NCBI RefSeq assembly: GCF_009709675.1
Contig: NZ_WMLB01000023.1
Coordinates: 248,001 to 312,000 of the forward strand
DNA length: 64,000 nucleotides
Source: Agromyces bracchium
GTDB taxonomy: Bacteria > Actinomycetota > Actinomycetes > Actinomycetales > Microbacteriaceae
Direction of reading: 5' to 3'
A model generated the notes under the pieces. It ran no database searches. It saw nothing but the letters and a program-made list of their open reading frames with translations, and had not been told where the DNA came from. The translations under genes and the position numbers were made by a program. How positions within the stretch are numbered: the stretch's first letter is position 1; every line of letters begins with the position of its first letter. Of the stretch, positions 8,642 to 18,700 are shown one piece after another.

Positions 8642-9286
8642 ATGCCCGCGACCATTCCCGCGCCGATCGCCCTGTCGCCCCGAGTGGTCGTGTTCGACTA
8701 CGGCGAGGTCATCTCGCACTCTCCGTCCGCCGCCGACCGCGCGGCGCTGCTCGCGCGAGCCGGAATCGCGGACGACGGTGCGGAGGCGTTCTGGAGCGCG
8801 TACTGGGCGCACCGCGACGAACTCGACCGCGGCACCCTCGCGATCTCCGACTACTGGGCCCGCGTCGCCGACGACCTCGGCACCGAGTGGTCCGAGGTCG
8901 ACCGCCACGAGCTGTGGGCGATCGACCATCGCGGATGGCTCAGCGTCGATCCCGGCACGCTCGGCGTCCTGCACGCCCTCCGCGACGGCGGCACCCGCCT
9001 CGCCCTCCTCTCGAACGCCGGTGCCGACTTCGGCGGATGGCTGCGTCACGGCTCGTTCGCGCCGCTGTTCGAGGCGGTGTTCGTCAGCGGTGAGCTGCAG
9101 ATGGTCAAGCCGGAGGCCGAGATCTTCGCGCACGTGATGCGCGAGCTCGACATCTCGCCCGACCAGCTCCTGTTCGTCGACAACAAGCCCGTCAACGTCG
9201 ACGGTGCGATCGCGGTCGGCGGTGCCGGGCACGTGTTCACGGATGCCTCCGGCCTCGAGTCGTGGCTGCGGGGTCTCGCCGCATGA
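8642..9286 (+). CDS. HAD-superfamily hydrolase (subfamily IA)
   Basis: 214 residues, cytoplasmic. Motif I is VVFDYGEVIS: the nucleophilic Asp is present, but the residue two places later is Gly instead of the usual second Asp, as in the YihX-like branch (DLGNV). Motif II is LLSNAG, motif III is the Lys of MVKPEAEIF, and motif IV is LLFVDNKPVNVDGA. Together they indicate a phosphatase or dehalogenase-type enzyme acting on a small phosphorylated or halogenated substrate, not identifiable here. The start is set by a -10 box seven bases upstream. Its stop overlaps the start of the flavin oxidoreductase gene (ATGA), so the two are co-translated. Confidence 0.85.
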   Translation: MPATIPAPIALSPRVVVFDYGEVISHSPSAADRAALLARAGIADDGAEAFWSAYWAHRDELDRGTLAISDYWARVADDLGTEWSEVDRHELWAIDHRGWLSVDPGTLGVLHALRDGGTRLALLSNAGADFGGWLRHGSFAPLFEAVFVSGELQMVKPEAEIFAHVMRELDISPDQLLFVDNKPVNVDGAIAVGGAGHVFTDASGLESWLRGLAA

Positions 9287-10419
9287 GCCGCACCGACCTG
9301 GGCCTCGCGGAGGCGCCCGCAGCAGCTCCGGCCCTGTTCCGCCCGATCACGATCCGCGACCTCGAGATCCGCAACCGGATCTGGGTGCCGCCGCTCTGCC
9401 AGTACTCGGTGACCGAGCGCGACGGCGTCCCGCACGACTGGCACCTGGTGCATCTCGGCTCTATGGCCGCGGGCGGCGCCGGGCTGGTGATCGCCGAGGC
9501 GACCGCGGTGAACCCCGCGGGGCGGATCTCGGACTACGACACCGGGCTGTGGAACGACGAGCAGGCGGCGGCGTGGGCGCGCATCACGCGGTTCATCCGG
9601 TCGCAGGGGGCGGCCTCCGGCATCCAGCTCGCACACGCGGGCCGGAAGGCGTCGGTGTGGCCGGAGACCGTCGACCGACGCGGTTCGCAGCCGCTCGACG
9701 AGGGCGGCTGGACCACGGTGGCGCCGTCGGCGATCGCCTTCGACGGACTCCGCCGGCCGGAGGCGCTCGACGAGGCGGGCATCCTCGCGGTGATCGAGGA
9801 CTTCCGAGCCGCCGCACGCCGGGCCGTCGCCGCGGGCTTCGACGTCGTCGAGGTCCACGCCGCGCACGGCTACCTCGTGCACCAGTTCCTGTCGCCCCTG
9901 TCGAACCTCCGCGAGGACCGCTGGGGCGGCGACCTGGAGGGCCGCGCGCGCCTGCTGCTCGAGATCGTGCGCGAGGTGCGTGCCGAGATCGGCGAGCGGA
10001 TGCCGCTGTTCGTGCGCTTCTCGGCGACCGACTGGGCGCCCGGCGGTTGGGACGAGGAGCAGACCTCGACCGTGGCCGGCTGGGCGGCCGAGGCCGGCGC
10101 CGATTTCTTCGACATCTCGACGGGCGGGCTCGTGCGCGACGTCCGGATCCCCGTCGGACCGGCGTACCAGGCCGCGCACGCGGAGTTCGTGCGCGGCCGG
10201 GCCGGGGTGTCGGTGTCGGCGGTCGGCCGGATCACGACGCCCGAGCAGGCCGAACAGCTCGTGGCATCCGGTTCGGCGGACGCGGTCATGTTCGGCAAGG
10301 CGATGATGCGCGACCCCCACCTCGCGCTGCGTGCCGCGAACGCGCTCGGCGCCGATGCCGCGCACTGGCCGCCGCAGTACCTCCGGGCACGGCCGGAGGC
10401 CAACGACGGGGAGTTCTGA
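9283..10419 (+). CDS. NADH:flavin oxidoreductase, old yellow enzyme family (YqjM-like)
   Basis: 378-residue TIM-barrel FMN enzyme that reduces activated C=C bonds with NAD(P)H. The class III (YqjM-like) marks are the redox-tuning Cys39 in PPLCQYS, the substrate-binding pair His192/His195 in VHAAHGYLVHQFLSP, and the FMN-phosphate region near VGRITTPEQAEQL and MFGKAMMRDPH. The physiological substrate is not known for this group; detoxification of electrophiles is the usual proposal. ATG 9283 overlaps the stop of the HAD gene by four bases. It ends nine bases from the convergent VOC gene, with no terminator between them. Confidence 0.92.
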   Translation: MSRTDLGLAEAPAAAPALFRPITIRDLEIRNRIWVPPLCQYSVTERDGVPHDWHLVHLGSMAAGGAGLVIAEATAVNPAGRISDYDTGLWNDEQAAAWARITRFIRSQGAASGIQLAHAGRKASVWPETVDRRGSQPLDEGGWTTVAPSAIAFDGLRRPEALDEAGILAVIEDFRAAARRAVAAGFDVVEVHAAHGYLVHQFLSPLSNLREDRWGGDLEGRARLLLEIVREVRAEIGERMPLFVRFSATDWAPGGWDEEQTSTVAGWAAEAGADFFDISTGGLVRDVRIPVGPAYQAAHAEFVRGRAGVSVSAVGRITTPEQAEQLVASGSADAVMFGKAMMRDPHLALRAANALGADAAHWPPQYLRARPEANDGEF

Positions 10420-10428
10420 ACCGGGCGA

Positions 10429-10851
10429 TCAGGCGGACGCCGCGGCGAGCATCTGCTTCGCCTGGTCGAGCGTGACGGCCTTCGGCTGCGCGAGCGAGAG
10501 GATGTTCCCCTCGCTGTCGTCGAACCACGCTCCGCGCTCGCCCTCGTCGTCGACGACGCCGTTCTCGGTCTTCAGGCCGGGCAGGTCGTAGTCGTGGAAC
10601 ACGATGCCCTTCGACCTGAGTACCGCCATGTCGCGATCCAGGTCGTCGGTCATGATGCCGAGCGCCGTCGCCTTGTTGGTGCCGGCGAACTCGGACTCGT
10701 ACACGAGCACTGCGACGCCGCCAACGACGTACGTCGCACCGCCCATGTCGGTCGAGACCGGATCCAGGCCGAACGTGTCATGCCAGAAACGCTGCGCCCG
10801 CTCCAGGTCGGACGCTGCGAGCACGGCCATCGTCATCGAGTTCTCGAACAT
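10429..10851 (-). CDS. VOC-family (glyoxalase/bleomycin-resistance fold) protein
   Basis: 140 residues with the paired beta-alpha-beta-beta-beta modules of the vicinal oxygen chelate fold: AVLAASDLERAQRFWHDTFGL at the N-terminus and a matching second half ending in GAWFDDSEGNILSLAQ. The Asp/Glu of the last strand is a likely metal ligand. Members are lyases, dioxygenases or resistance proteins, and nothing here identifies the substrate. A short C-terminal helix (ALDQAKQML-like) follows the core. ATG 10851 has a GAGGTGG Shine-Dalgarno, and a TAGACT hexamer at 10882-10887 is a plausible -10. Confidence 0.8.
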   Translation of the reverse strand: MFENSMTMAVLAASDLERAQRFWHDTFGLDPVSTDMGGATYVVGGVAVLVYESEFAGTNKATALGIMTDDLDRDMAVLRSKGIVFHDYDLPGLKTENGVVDDEGERGAWFDDSEGNILSLAQPKAVTLDQAKQMLAAASA

Positions 10852-10881
10852 GAGACCACCTCATCTCTCGGAGACGCCGTG

Positions 10882-10887
10882 AGTCTA
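10882..10887 (-). promoter_or_regulatory. -10 box (TAGACT) for the VOC gene
   Basis: TAGACT on the minus strand, about 30 bases before ATG 10851, with a Shine-Dalgarno in between. No clear -35 is visible. Confidence 0.35.
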
Positions 10888-10909
10888 CGCCGAGCCCGGT
10901 GCGGCCGCC

Positions 10910-11947
10910 TCACCCCCTCCGGGTGGCATCCTGCACCTCGCCGACGAGCTCCTCGATGATGTCCTCGAGGAAGACCACGCCCGTCGTCCGCCCCTGGTCG
11001 TCGAAGGCGCGGGCCAGGTGCGTGCCGAGCCGGCGCATCGAGGCGAGCGCGTCCTCGAGGTCGGTCCCGTCGAAGATCGAGACGACCCTGCGGACGCGCT
11101 TGGCGGGGATCGGATCGTCGAACTCGTCGTCGTCGAGGTCGATGACGTCCTTCAGGTGGACGTACCCGACGGGCTCGCCGTCGGCGCCCGCGAGGACGTA
11201 GCGCGAGAACCCGCGACGCGCGACCGCACGCTCGACGTCGCTCGGCGTGGCATCCGCCGGCAGGCAGACGAGTTCGGCCATCGGCACCGCGACGTCGCGC
11301 ACCTTCTTCGTCGTGAACTCGAACGCGGCGGTCAGGGTCCCGCTCGCGTCCTCGAGCACGCCCTCGCGGCGCGACTGGACGACGATGGTCTGCACCTCCT
11401 CGAGCGTGTACGTCGAGGTCGCCTCGCTCTTCGGCTCGACGCCGAAGAGCCGGAGCACGCCGTTCGCCGTCGCGTTCAGCGCGACGATCACCGGCCGGAA
11501 GATCCGTGCGATGAACACCAGCGGCGGCGCGAGCAGCAGCACGGCACGGTCGGGCAGCGAGAACGAGAGGTTCTTCGGCACCATCTCGCCGAGGACCACG
11601 TGCAGGTACGAGACGAGCAGCAGCGCGATCACGAACGCGATCGTGGAGACCACCTCGGGCGACCACCCGGTGAGCTCGAGCGGGTACTCGAGCAGGTGGT
11701 GGATCGCAGGCTCCGACACCGTCAGGATCAGCAGCGAGCAGATCGTGATGCCGAGCTGGCTCATCGCGAGCATGAGCGTCGCGTGCTCCATCGCCCAGAG
11801 CGCGGTCTTCGCACTGCGGCTGCCCTGCTCGGCGAGGGGCTCGATCTGGGAGCGCCGCGCGGAGATGACCGCGAATTCGGCGCCGACGAAGAACGCGTTG
11901 CCGAGGAGCAGCACGAACAGCCAGGCGAGTCCGGCCCAGTCGCTCAT
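10910..11947 (-). CDS. CNNM/CorC-type membrane protein with CBS pair (short form)
   Basis: 345 residues: a DUF21/CNNM transmembrane domain (about 1-190, with FFVGAEFAVISARR and GEMVPKNLSFSLP) followed by two CBS motifs (about 200-340, ending VVFLEDIIEELVGE). Such proteins are magnesium/cobalt extruders or regulators in the cytoplasmic membrane. Unlike its neighbour it lacks the C-terminal CorC_HlyC domain. Its start overlaps the stop of the longer paralogue by four bases (ATGA), so the two are made from one message and may form a heteromer. Confidence 0.88.
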   Translation of the reverse strand: MSDWAGLAWLFVLLLGNAFFVGAEFAVISARRSQIEPLAEQGSRSAKTALWAMEHATLMLAMSQLGITICSLLILTVSEPAIHHLLEYPLELTGWSPEVVSTIAFVIALLLVSYLHVVLGEMVPKNLSFSLPDRAVLLLAPPLVFIARIFRPVIVALNATANGVLRLFGVEPKSEATSTYTLEEVQTIVVQSRREGVLEDASGTLTAAFEFTTKKVRDVAVPMAELVCLPADATPSDVERAVARRGFSRYVLAGADGEPVGYVHLKDVIDLDDDEFDDPIPAKRVRRVVSIFDGTDLEDALASMRRLGTHLARAFDDQGRTTGVVFLEDIIEELVGEVQDATRRG

Positions 11948-13305
11948 CGTCCGACCTCCCTCGGCTGGGCGGCGGCCACGGTGGGCGCCTCGTCCCCATC
12001 CGCCTGGGTGGGCACGGTCACGGGCGAGAACTGGATCCGGTCGATGCGGCGGCCGTCGAGACGTTGGACGCGGAACGTGCCGCCCTCGACCTCGACCTCG
12101 TCCCCGACGACCGGGAGTCGACCGAGGCTCGCCATGACGAAGCCGGCGACGGTCTCGTAGGCGCCGTCCTCGGGCACCCGGATGCCGGTGCGGTCGAGCA
12201 GCTCGTCGGGCCTGAGGATGCCGGGGAAGCTCACGAACTCGCCGCGACGCACGACGCCGGCGCGCGTGCGATCGTGCTCGTCGGAGACCTCCCCCACGAG
12301 TTCCTCGACGAGGTCCTCGAGCGTCGCGACGCCGGCCGTGCCGCCGTACTCGTCGACGACGACGGCCATCTGGTAGCCGCGACCGCGCAGTTCGCCGAGG
12401 AGCGCGTCGAGCTTGATGGTCTCGGGAACGCGGAGCGCGTCGGACTGCAGCGCCGACGCCGGCACGACCTCGCGCTTCTCGCGCGGCACCGCGACGGCCT
12501 GCTTGACGTGCACGATGCCCACGACGTCGTCGAGGTCCTCGTCGTAGACGGGGAACCGGCTGAACCCGGTCTGGCGCGCGAGCTCCAGCACGGCCTCCGT
12601 GGGTTCGGTCCGCTGCACGGCCGCGACGCGCGGGCGCGGGGTCATCACGTCGGAGGCGTCGTGCTCCGAGAAGCGGAGCGTGCGACCGAGGAGCGTCGCG
12701 GTGTCCTGCTCGAGGAGTCCGGCGCTCGCCGACCGGCGGACGAGGCTCGAGAGCTCCTCCGCCGAGCGGGCGCCCGAGAGCTCCTCCTTCGGCTCGATGC
12801 CGACGAGGTGGAGCAGGCGGTTCGCGCTGCCGTTCAGCACCGCGATCGCCGGGCGGAACACCCAGGTGAACGCCGTCTGGAACGGCATCACGACCTTCGC
12901 CGTCTGCCGCGGCAGGGCCAGCGCGAAGTTCTTCGGCACGAGCTCGCCGATGATCATCGACAGCAGGGTCGCGACGACGACCGCGGTGATCGCGCCGACC
13001 GGGCGGATGAGCGCCTGGGGCACCCCGATCGCCGCGAGCGGGCCCGCGAGGAGCGACGAGATCGCGGGCTCCATCGTGTAGCCCGTGAGGAGCGTGGTCA
13101 GCGTGATGCCGAGCTGCGCACTCGAGAGGTGCGTCGAGGTGATCTTGAGGCCCTCGATGGTGAGCCCGAGTCGGGTCTCACCCCTGGCGCGCCGCGCCTC
13201 GAGGTCGGCGCGATCGAGGTTCACGAGCGCGAACTCGCTCGCAACGAAGAGGCCCGTGCCGACCGTGAGGAGGAATCCGATGCCGAGGAGTACCCACTCA
13301 GACAT
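11944..13305 (-). CDS. CNNM/CorC-type membrane protein with CBS and CorC_HlyC domains
   Basis: 453 residues. The DUF21 membrane domain (about 1-195) has [15 protein letters not shown] and [15 protein letters not shown]. It is followed by a CBS pair ([12 protein letters not shown] and [21 protein letters not shown]) and a C-terminal CorC_HlyC domain ([18 protein letters not shown]). The family is linked to Mg2+ or Co2+ efflux and often mis-annotated as hemolysin. ATG 13305 is preferred because CGGGGAGG sits five bases upstream; a GTG two codons earlier is possible. It leads a two-gene unit with the shorter paralogue. Its upstream gap holds a 15-base tandem repeat. Confidence 0.9.
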   Translation of the reverse strand: MSEWVLLGIGFLLTVGTGLFVASEFALVNLDRADLEARRARGETRLGLTIEGLKITSTHLSSAQLGITLTTLLTGYTMEPAISSLLAGPLAAIGVPQALIRPVGAITAVVVATLLSMIIGELVPKNFALALPRQTAKVVMPFQTAFTWVFRPAIAVLNGSANRLLHLVGIEPKEELSGARSAEELSSLVRRSASAGLLEQDTATLLGRTLRFSEHDASDVMTPRPRVAAVQRTEPTEAVLELARQTGFSRFPVYDEDLDDVVGIVHVKQAVAVPREKREVVPASALQSDALRVPETIKLDALLGELRGRGYQMAVVVDEYGGTAGVATLEDLVEELVGEVSDEHDRTRAGVVRRGEFVSFPGILRPDELLDRTGIRVPEDGAYETVAGFVMASLGRLPVVGDEVEVEGGTFRVQRLDGRRIDRIQFSPVTVPTQADGDEAPTVAAAQPREVGR

Positions 13306-13440
13306 CCGCACCTCCCCGCGCGGTCACGGGCGAGGGTCTATGGCAGGGCGAGGTCGCAGAGGGAGGGTCGTCCATGGTCGACCCAGTATATCGGCGGATG
13401 CCGCGAGCTCCCCGAGCCGTAACGCCGCCGTCACACGCCC

Positions 13441-13530
13441 CGGCCCGGCGCTCTCCGGCCCGGCGCTCTCCGGCCCGGCGCTCTCCGGCCCGGCGCTCTC
13501 CGGCTCGGCGCTGTCCGGCCCGGCGCGGCT
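13441..13530. repeat. 15-bp tandem repeat, six units
   Basis: The unit CGGCCCGGCGCTCTC is repeated four times without error (13441-13500), then twice with changes (CGGCTCGGCGCTGTC and CGGCCCGGCGCGGCT). It lies in the 263-base gap between the ArsR gene and the CNNM pair, both on the minus strand. Reading through it gives Pro-Ala-Arg or Glu-Ser-Ala-Gly repeats, which I regard as non-coding. The rest of the gap shows nothing recognisable except one CGGATGCC at 13395. Confidence 0.9.
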
Positions 13531-13568
13531 CGGCCCGGCCCCAGCCCGGCCGGCACGCTCCTGATTCC

Positions 13569-13970
13569 TCATGTGCGCCACGCTGCACATGAGGATTCCG
13601 GATCATCTCCGCCGATTCGCCGACACGGCCGGGGCGGATCGACGAGCGGCGCCCGCCGCTCCGCGGAGCCGTAGCGGTGGTCGAACGCCCGGAGCACTCG
13701 CTCGGTCTCAGCCTCCAGCGCGCCGACGAACTCGTGCTCGAGCCGGTACGACCTGGAACGCGGCTCTGCCGGATCGACGCCGGCCGACACGACGCCGAGC
13801 CGCCGGAGCGTGCCGAGCCGATGCGAGACCGCCGTGCGGGAGAGGCCGAACTCCATCCCGAGGACCTCGACGAGGGTGGCGGCGGAATGCTCGCCGACGG
13901 CGAGCACCTCGACGATGCGCCGACCGATCGGGTCGGCGAGCACCGCGAACGGGTGGGCGGCCGGATCCAT
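13569..13970 (-). CDS. ArsR-family winged-helix transcriptional regulator
   Basis: 133 residues. A winged helix fills residues 1-85: HPFAVLADPIGRRIVEVLAV opens helix 1-2 as in ArsR/SmtB repressors, the recognition region is LSRTAVSHRLGTLRRLGVV and the wing is EPRSRSYRLE. No clear metal-binding Cys pair lies in the recognition helix, so it may sense something other than a metal. The last 40 residues are Arg/Pro-rich and low complexity. The start is supported by TACGCT seven bases before ATG 13970. The target is unknown; the two-gene CNNM unit downstream on the same strand is one candidate. Confidence 0.82.
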   Translation of the reverse strand: MDPAAHPFAVLADPIGRRIVEVLAVGEHSAATLVEVLGMEFGLSRTAVSHRLGTLRRLGVVSAGVDPAEPRSRSYRLEHEFVGALEAETERVLRAFDHRYGSAERRAPLVDPPRPCRRIGGDDPESSCAAWRT

Positions 13971-13977
13971 GCCCGTG

Positions 13978-13983
13978 AGCGTA
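13978..13983 (-). promoter_or_regulatory. -10 box (TACGCT), leaderless, for the ArsR gene
   Basis: TACGCT on the minus strand ends seven bases before ATG 13970; no Shine-Dalgarno between. Confidence 0.5.
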
Positions 13984-14086
13984 GGACGGCGACGGGATCG
14001 ACCGAGTCATCCACCAACAGGCCCTCTGCGACGCCGCAACCGGACCGGCGGCCGCGCCATCCGCTCACCGCGCGACGGCGGCCGCG

Positions 14087-15526
14087 CTACCAGCTGACCG
14101 GCAGCGCCTTGCCCTCCTCGTAGCCCGCGGCCGACTGAATGCCCACGAGCGCGCGCTCGCGGAACTCGGGCACCGATCGGGCGCCGGCGTAGGTGAACGA
14201 GCTGCGCACGCCCGACGTGATCATGTCGAGCAGGTCCTCGAGCGAGGGCCGGAGCGGGTCGAGGTAGATCGCCGACGACGAGATGCCCTCGGCGAAGAGC
14301 TCCTTGCGGGCGAGCTCGTATGCGGAGAGCCGGCCGAAGCGCTCCTTGACCGCCTTCGTGGACGCCATGCCCCAGCTCTCCTTGTACACCCGCCCGTCGG
14401 CGTCGCGGCGCAGGGTGCCGGGCGCCTCGATCGTGCCGGCGAACCACGAGCCGATCATGACGGATGCCGCGCCGGCGGCGAGCGCGAGCGCCACGTCGCG
14501 CGGGTACCGCACGCCCCCGTCCGCCCAGACGGCCGCGCCGTGCTCGCGCGCGGCCTCCGAGGTCTCGAGCACCGCGGAGAACTGCGGGCGCCCGACGGCC
14601 GTCATCATGCGGGTCGTGCACATGGCGCCCGGCCCGACGCCGACCTTCAGCACATCGGCGCCCGCCTCGACGAGGTCGGCGACCGCGTCCGCGGTGACGA
14701 TGTTGCCCGCGACGATCGGGATGCCGAGGCCCGCCGCCTTCACGGCGCGCACGGCACGGATCATGCCCTCCTGGTGACCGTGCGCGGTGTCGACCACGAG
14801 CATGTCGACGCCAGCGCCCGCGAGCGCGCGCGCCTTGGCCTCGACGTCCCCGTTGATGCCGATCGCCGCCGCGACGCGGAGGCGGCCGGAGGCATCCGTG
14901 TTGGGTTCGGAGACCGTCCCGCGCAGGGCGCTGCGGCGGCTCAGCGTGCCGATCACCCGACCGTGCTCGAGGATCGGCGCGAAGTCGATGTCGGCGTCGA
15001 CCATGAGGTCGAACGCGCGACGGGGCGTGTCGACGTCCTCGGCGTCGAGCGACGGGATCGCGCCGTGCACCAGGTCGCCGAGCCGGGCGTCGGGCAGCGC
15101 CGTGGCGAGTCGCATCGCGGGGATCGTGCCGGCGTACGCGCCGTCGTCGTCATGCAGGACGATGCCGTGGCCCTCGACGGGCGGCAGCACCTCGAGCGCG
15201 TCGGCGACGGTGCGGTCGGCCGGGAACGCGTGCGGCACGTCGAACCGGGCGGGCCGGGACTTGACCCAGCGGATGGCCTCGTCGAGCTCCTGCAGGGGCA
15301 GGTCCTGCGGCAGCACGCCGATCCCCCCGCGGCGTGCGAGCGTCGCCGCGAGACGCGGCCCGGTCACCGAGTTCATGTTCGCCGAGACGATCGGGATGCT
15401 CGCCCCCGACCCGTCGTCGGGCGCGAGCGACACGTCGAGCCGGCTCGTCACGCCCGACCGGCTCGGCACCAGGAAGACGTCGGAGTACGTGAGGTCGTGC
15501 CGCGGCGTCGTGCGATAGAACTCCAT
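14087..15526 (-). CDS. guaB1: GuaB1-type IMP dehydrogenase/GMP reductase family protein with CBS pair
   Basis: 479-residue TIM-barrel enzyme of the IMPDH/GMP-reductase superfamily with an inserted CBS pair (about 95-205). The catalytic Cys303 sits in GVGPGAMCTTRMMT, and the phosphate/NADP loop is near AGNIVTADAVADLVEAG and WADGGVRYPRD. This actinobacterial class is usually annotated as GuaB1; work on mycobacterial GuaB1 points to GMP reductase activity (GMP to IMP) rather than IMP dehydrogenase. The cell would use it for purine salvage in the cytoplasm. TAGCCT lies six bases before ATG 15526, a leaderless pattern. It is divergent from the 2-oxoglutarate dehydrogenase gene. Confidence 0.88.
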   Translation of the reverse strand: MEFYRTTPRHDLTYSDVFLVPSRSGVTSRLDVSLAPDDGSGASIPIVSANMNSVTGPRLAATLARRGGIGVLPQDLPLQELDEAIRWVKSRPARFDVPHAFPADRTVADALEVLPPVEGHGIVLHDDDGAYAGTIPAMRLATALPDARLGDLVHGAIPSLDAEDVDTPRRAFDLMVDADIDFAPILEHGRVIGTLSRRSALRGTVSEPNTDASGRLRVAAAIGINGDVEAKARALAGAGVDMLVVDTAHGHQEGMIRAVRAVKAAGLGIPIVAGNIVTADAVADLVEAGADVLKVGVGPGAMCTTRMMTAVGRPQFSAVLETSEAAREHGAAVWADGGVRYPRDVALALAAGAASVMIGSWFAGTIEAPGTLRRDADGRVYKESWGMASTKAVKERFGRLSAYELARKELFAEGISSSAIYLDPLRPSLEDLLDMITSGVRSSFTYAGARSVPEFRERALVGIQSAAGYEEGKALPVSW

Positions 15527-15532
15527 GCCCTC

Positions 15533-15538
15533 AGGCTA
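15533..15538 (-). promoter_or_regulatory. -10 box (TAGCCT), leaderless, for guaB1
   Basis: TAGCCT on the minus strand ends six bases before ATG 15526; no Shine-Dalgarno between. Confidence 0.5.
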
Positions 15539-15651
15539 TGCCCCGCTCCTCCACGAGCGGTGGGCGTCGGCCGCCCGGAGGGCCTGCTGGGAGGATGCTG
15601 CGATCCGCGCGCTCATCCGTTGCCCGGTGCCGAGCGCCGCCGGAAGGGGTT

Positions 15652-15657
15652 TAGGCT
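15652..15657 (+). promoter_or_regulatory. Possible -10 box (TAGGCT) for the 2-oxoglutarate dehydrogenase gene
   Basis: TAGGCT in the 208-base divergent gap between guaB1 and sucA, about 78 bases before GTG 15735. No convincing -35 at the right distance. The rest of the gap shows no other recognisable element. Confidence 0.3.
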
Positions 15658-15734
15658 TGTCTGGGCGTTCCGCGTCGTGCTGCGCGCCACGCCTCAGGTG
15701 AGCATCCATCAATGGAGAGAGTGGGCGAAAGGCT

Positions 15735-18700
15735 GTGTCGAGCCAATTGACCGGGTCGGGATCCGACGAGACCACGTCGGCGATGTTCGGAGCCAACGAG
15801 TGGCTCGTGGACGAGATGTACGAGCGGTTCCTCGCCGACCCCAGTTCGGTGGACGAGACCTGGCGCGAGGTGCTCGAGCACTACCGTCAGGTGCGCACCG
15901 GCGAGACCGCCGCGACGCCCGCGACCGCCCCGGCGATGCCCGACGAGACCGCGCTGCACAGCGCGGCGAGCGAGCAGGCGGAAGCCGCTCCGGCCGCGCC
16001 CGCGACGCCGGCCGCCGAGCAGCCGGTCGCCCCCGCGGCCCCGACCGAGCCGCAGTCCGAGGCCGCCGCGCCGACCGGTGAGGCCGCCCCGGCCGACCAG
16101 CCCGCGGCATCCGCCCACGCCCCCGCGACCGCGCCGAACGCCGTCATCGGCCAGGCGCCCGCCGCCCGCACGACCTCGGTGGCACCGCGCACCGCCCCGG
16201 TGCCGGCCGACGTCCCCGTGACGAGCCCCCAGCAGCAGGCCGACGCCGGCGAGCGCGAGGACGAGGTCGTCCCGCTCAAGGGCCTCCCGAAGACCCTCGC
16301 GGCGAACATGGACGCCTCGCTCACCGTGCCGACCGCGACGAGCGTTCGCACCGTGCCCGCGAAGCTCATGATCGACAACCGCATCGTGATCAACAACCAC
16401 CTCCGACGCACCCGCGGCGGCAAGGTGTCCTTCACGCACCTCATCGGCTGGGCGCTCATCCAGGCGCTGAAGGAGTTCCCGAGCCAGAACGTCTACTACT
16501 CCGAGGCCGACGGCAAGCCGGCGCTCGTGAAGCCCGCGCACATCGGCCTCGGCATCGCGATCGACATCCCGAAGCCCGACGGCACCCGCGCCCTCCTCGT
16601 GCCCGCGATCAAGCGCGCCGAGACGATGACCTTCAACGAGTACCTCGCCGCCTACGAGGACCTGGTCTCCCGTGCGCGCAAGAACAAGCTCACCGCCGAC
16701 GACTTCAAGGGCGCGACCATCTCGCTCACGAACCCCGGCGGCATCGGCACCGTGCACTCCGTGCCGCGCCTCATGAAGGGCCAGGGCTGCATCATCGGCG
16801 CCGGTGCGCTGGAGTACCCGGCCGAGTTCCAGGGCGCCAGCGAGAAGACCCTCGCGAACCTCGCGATCGGCAAGACGATCACGCTGACGTCGACCTACGA
16901 CCACCGCGTCATCCAGGGCGCCGGCTCGGGCGAGTTCCTGAAGAAGGTGCACGAGCTGCTCATCGGCGACCGCAACTTCTACCAGGACATCTTCGCGGCG
17001 CTGCGCCTGCCGTACGAGCCGATCAAGTGGAACGCCGACATCTCGGTCGACATCGCCAGCGCGATCGACAAGACGGCCCGTGTCCAGGAGCTCATCAACT
17101 CCTTCCGAGTCCGGGGCCACATGATGGCCGACATCGACCCGCTCGAGTACGTCCAGCGCTCGCACCCCGACCTCGACATAGAGAGCCACGGGCTGACCTT
17201 CTGGGACCTCGACCGCGAGTTCGTCACGGGCGGCTTCGGCGACAAGCGCACCGCGCTCCTGCGCGACATCCTCGGCGTCCTCCGCGACTCGTACTGCCGC
17301 ACCATCGGCATCGAGTACATGCACATCCAGGACCCGGTGCAGCGCAAGTGGATCCAGCAGCTGGTCGAGCGCAAGTACGAGAAGCCCACGCACGACGAGC
17401 AGATGCGCATCCTCGGCAAGCTCAACGAGGCCGAGGCGTTCGAGACCTTCCTGCAGACCAAGTACGTCGGCCAGAAGCGCTTCAGCCTCGAGGGCAGCGA
17501 GTCGATGATCGCGCTCCTCGACGAGGTGCTGCAGGGCGCCGCCAAGGAGGGCCTCGACGAGGTCGCCATCGGCATGGCGCACCGCGGCCGCCTGAACGTC
17601 CTCACGAACATCGCCGGCAAGACCTACGGCCAGGTGTTCCGCGAGTTCGAGGGCACGCAGGACTCGAAGGCGTTCTCCGGCTCGGGCGACGTGAAGTACC
17701 ACCTCGGCACCGAGGGCACCTTCACCGCCGACGACGGGCAGCAGGTGCCGGTCTCGCTCGCCGCGAACCCGTCGCACCTCGAGGCCGTCGACGGCGTGCT
17801 CGAGGGCATCGTCCGCGCCAAGCAGGACCGCAAGCCCGTCGGCACGTACTCGGTGCTGCCGATCCTGGTCCACGGCGACGCGGCGATGGCCGGTCAGGGC
17901 GTCGTGGTCGAGACCATGCAGATGTCGCAGCTCCGCGCGTACCGGACGGGCGGCACCATCCACCTCGTCGTCAACAACCAGGTCGGCTTCACGACGGTCC
18001 CGGGCGACGCACGTTCGTCGATCTACTCGACGGATGTCGCGAAGGCCATCCAGGCGCCGATCTTCCACGTGAACGGCGACGACCCCGAGGCCGTCGTCCG
18101 GGTCGCGGAACTCGCCTTCCGGTACCGCCAGGAGTTCAAGCGCGACGTCGTCATCGACCTCGTGTGCTACCGGCGTCGCGGGCACAACGAGGGCGACGAC
18201 CCCTCGATGACCCAGCCGCTCATGTACAACCTCATCGAGGCGAAGCGCTCGGTCCGCAAGCTCTACACCGAGGCCCTCGTCGGCCGCGGCGACATCACCG
18301 AAGAGGAGTACGAGGAAGCGCACCGCGACTTCCAGGACCGCCTCGAGCGCGCCTTCGCCGAGACGCACGCCGCGCAGACCGGATCGATCCCGATCGTCGG
18401 CGGCGACGCGCACGGCGCGGAGCCGGTCTCGGGCGAGCTCGAGACGACCGGGGTCTCGACCGAGGTCGTCCACGCCATCGGCGACGCCTTCATCAACAAG
18501 CCCGAGGGCTTCACGGTCCACCCCAAGATCCAGCAGCTGCTCGCCAAGCGCCAGGACATGAGCCGCAACGGCAAGGTCGACTGGGGCTTCGGCGAACTGC
18601 TCGCGCTCGGATCGCTCCTCCTCGAGGGCACCCCGGTCCGCCTCGTCGGCCAGGATGCGCGTCGCGGCACGTTCGTGCAGCGCCACGCGGTGCTCCACGA

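Noticed and set aside
13441-13530. CRISPR array
   Set aside because: Units are contiguous with no unique spacers and no cas genes are present.
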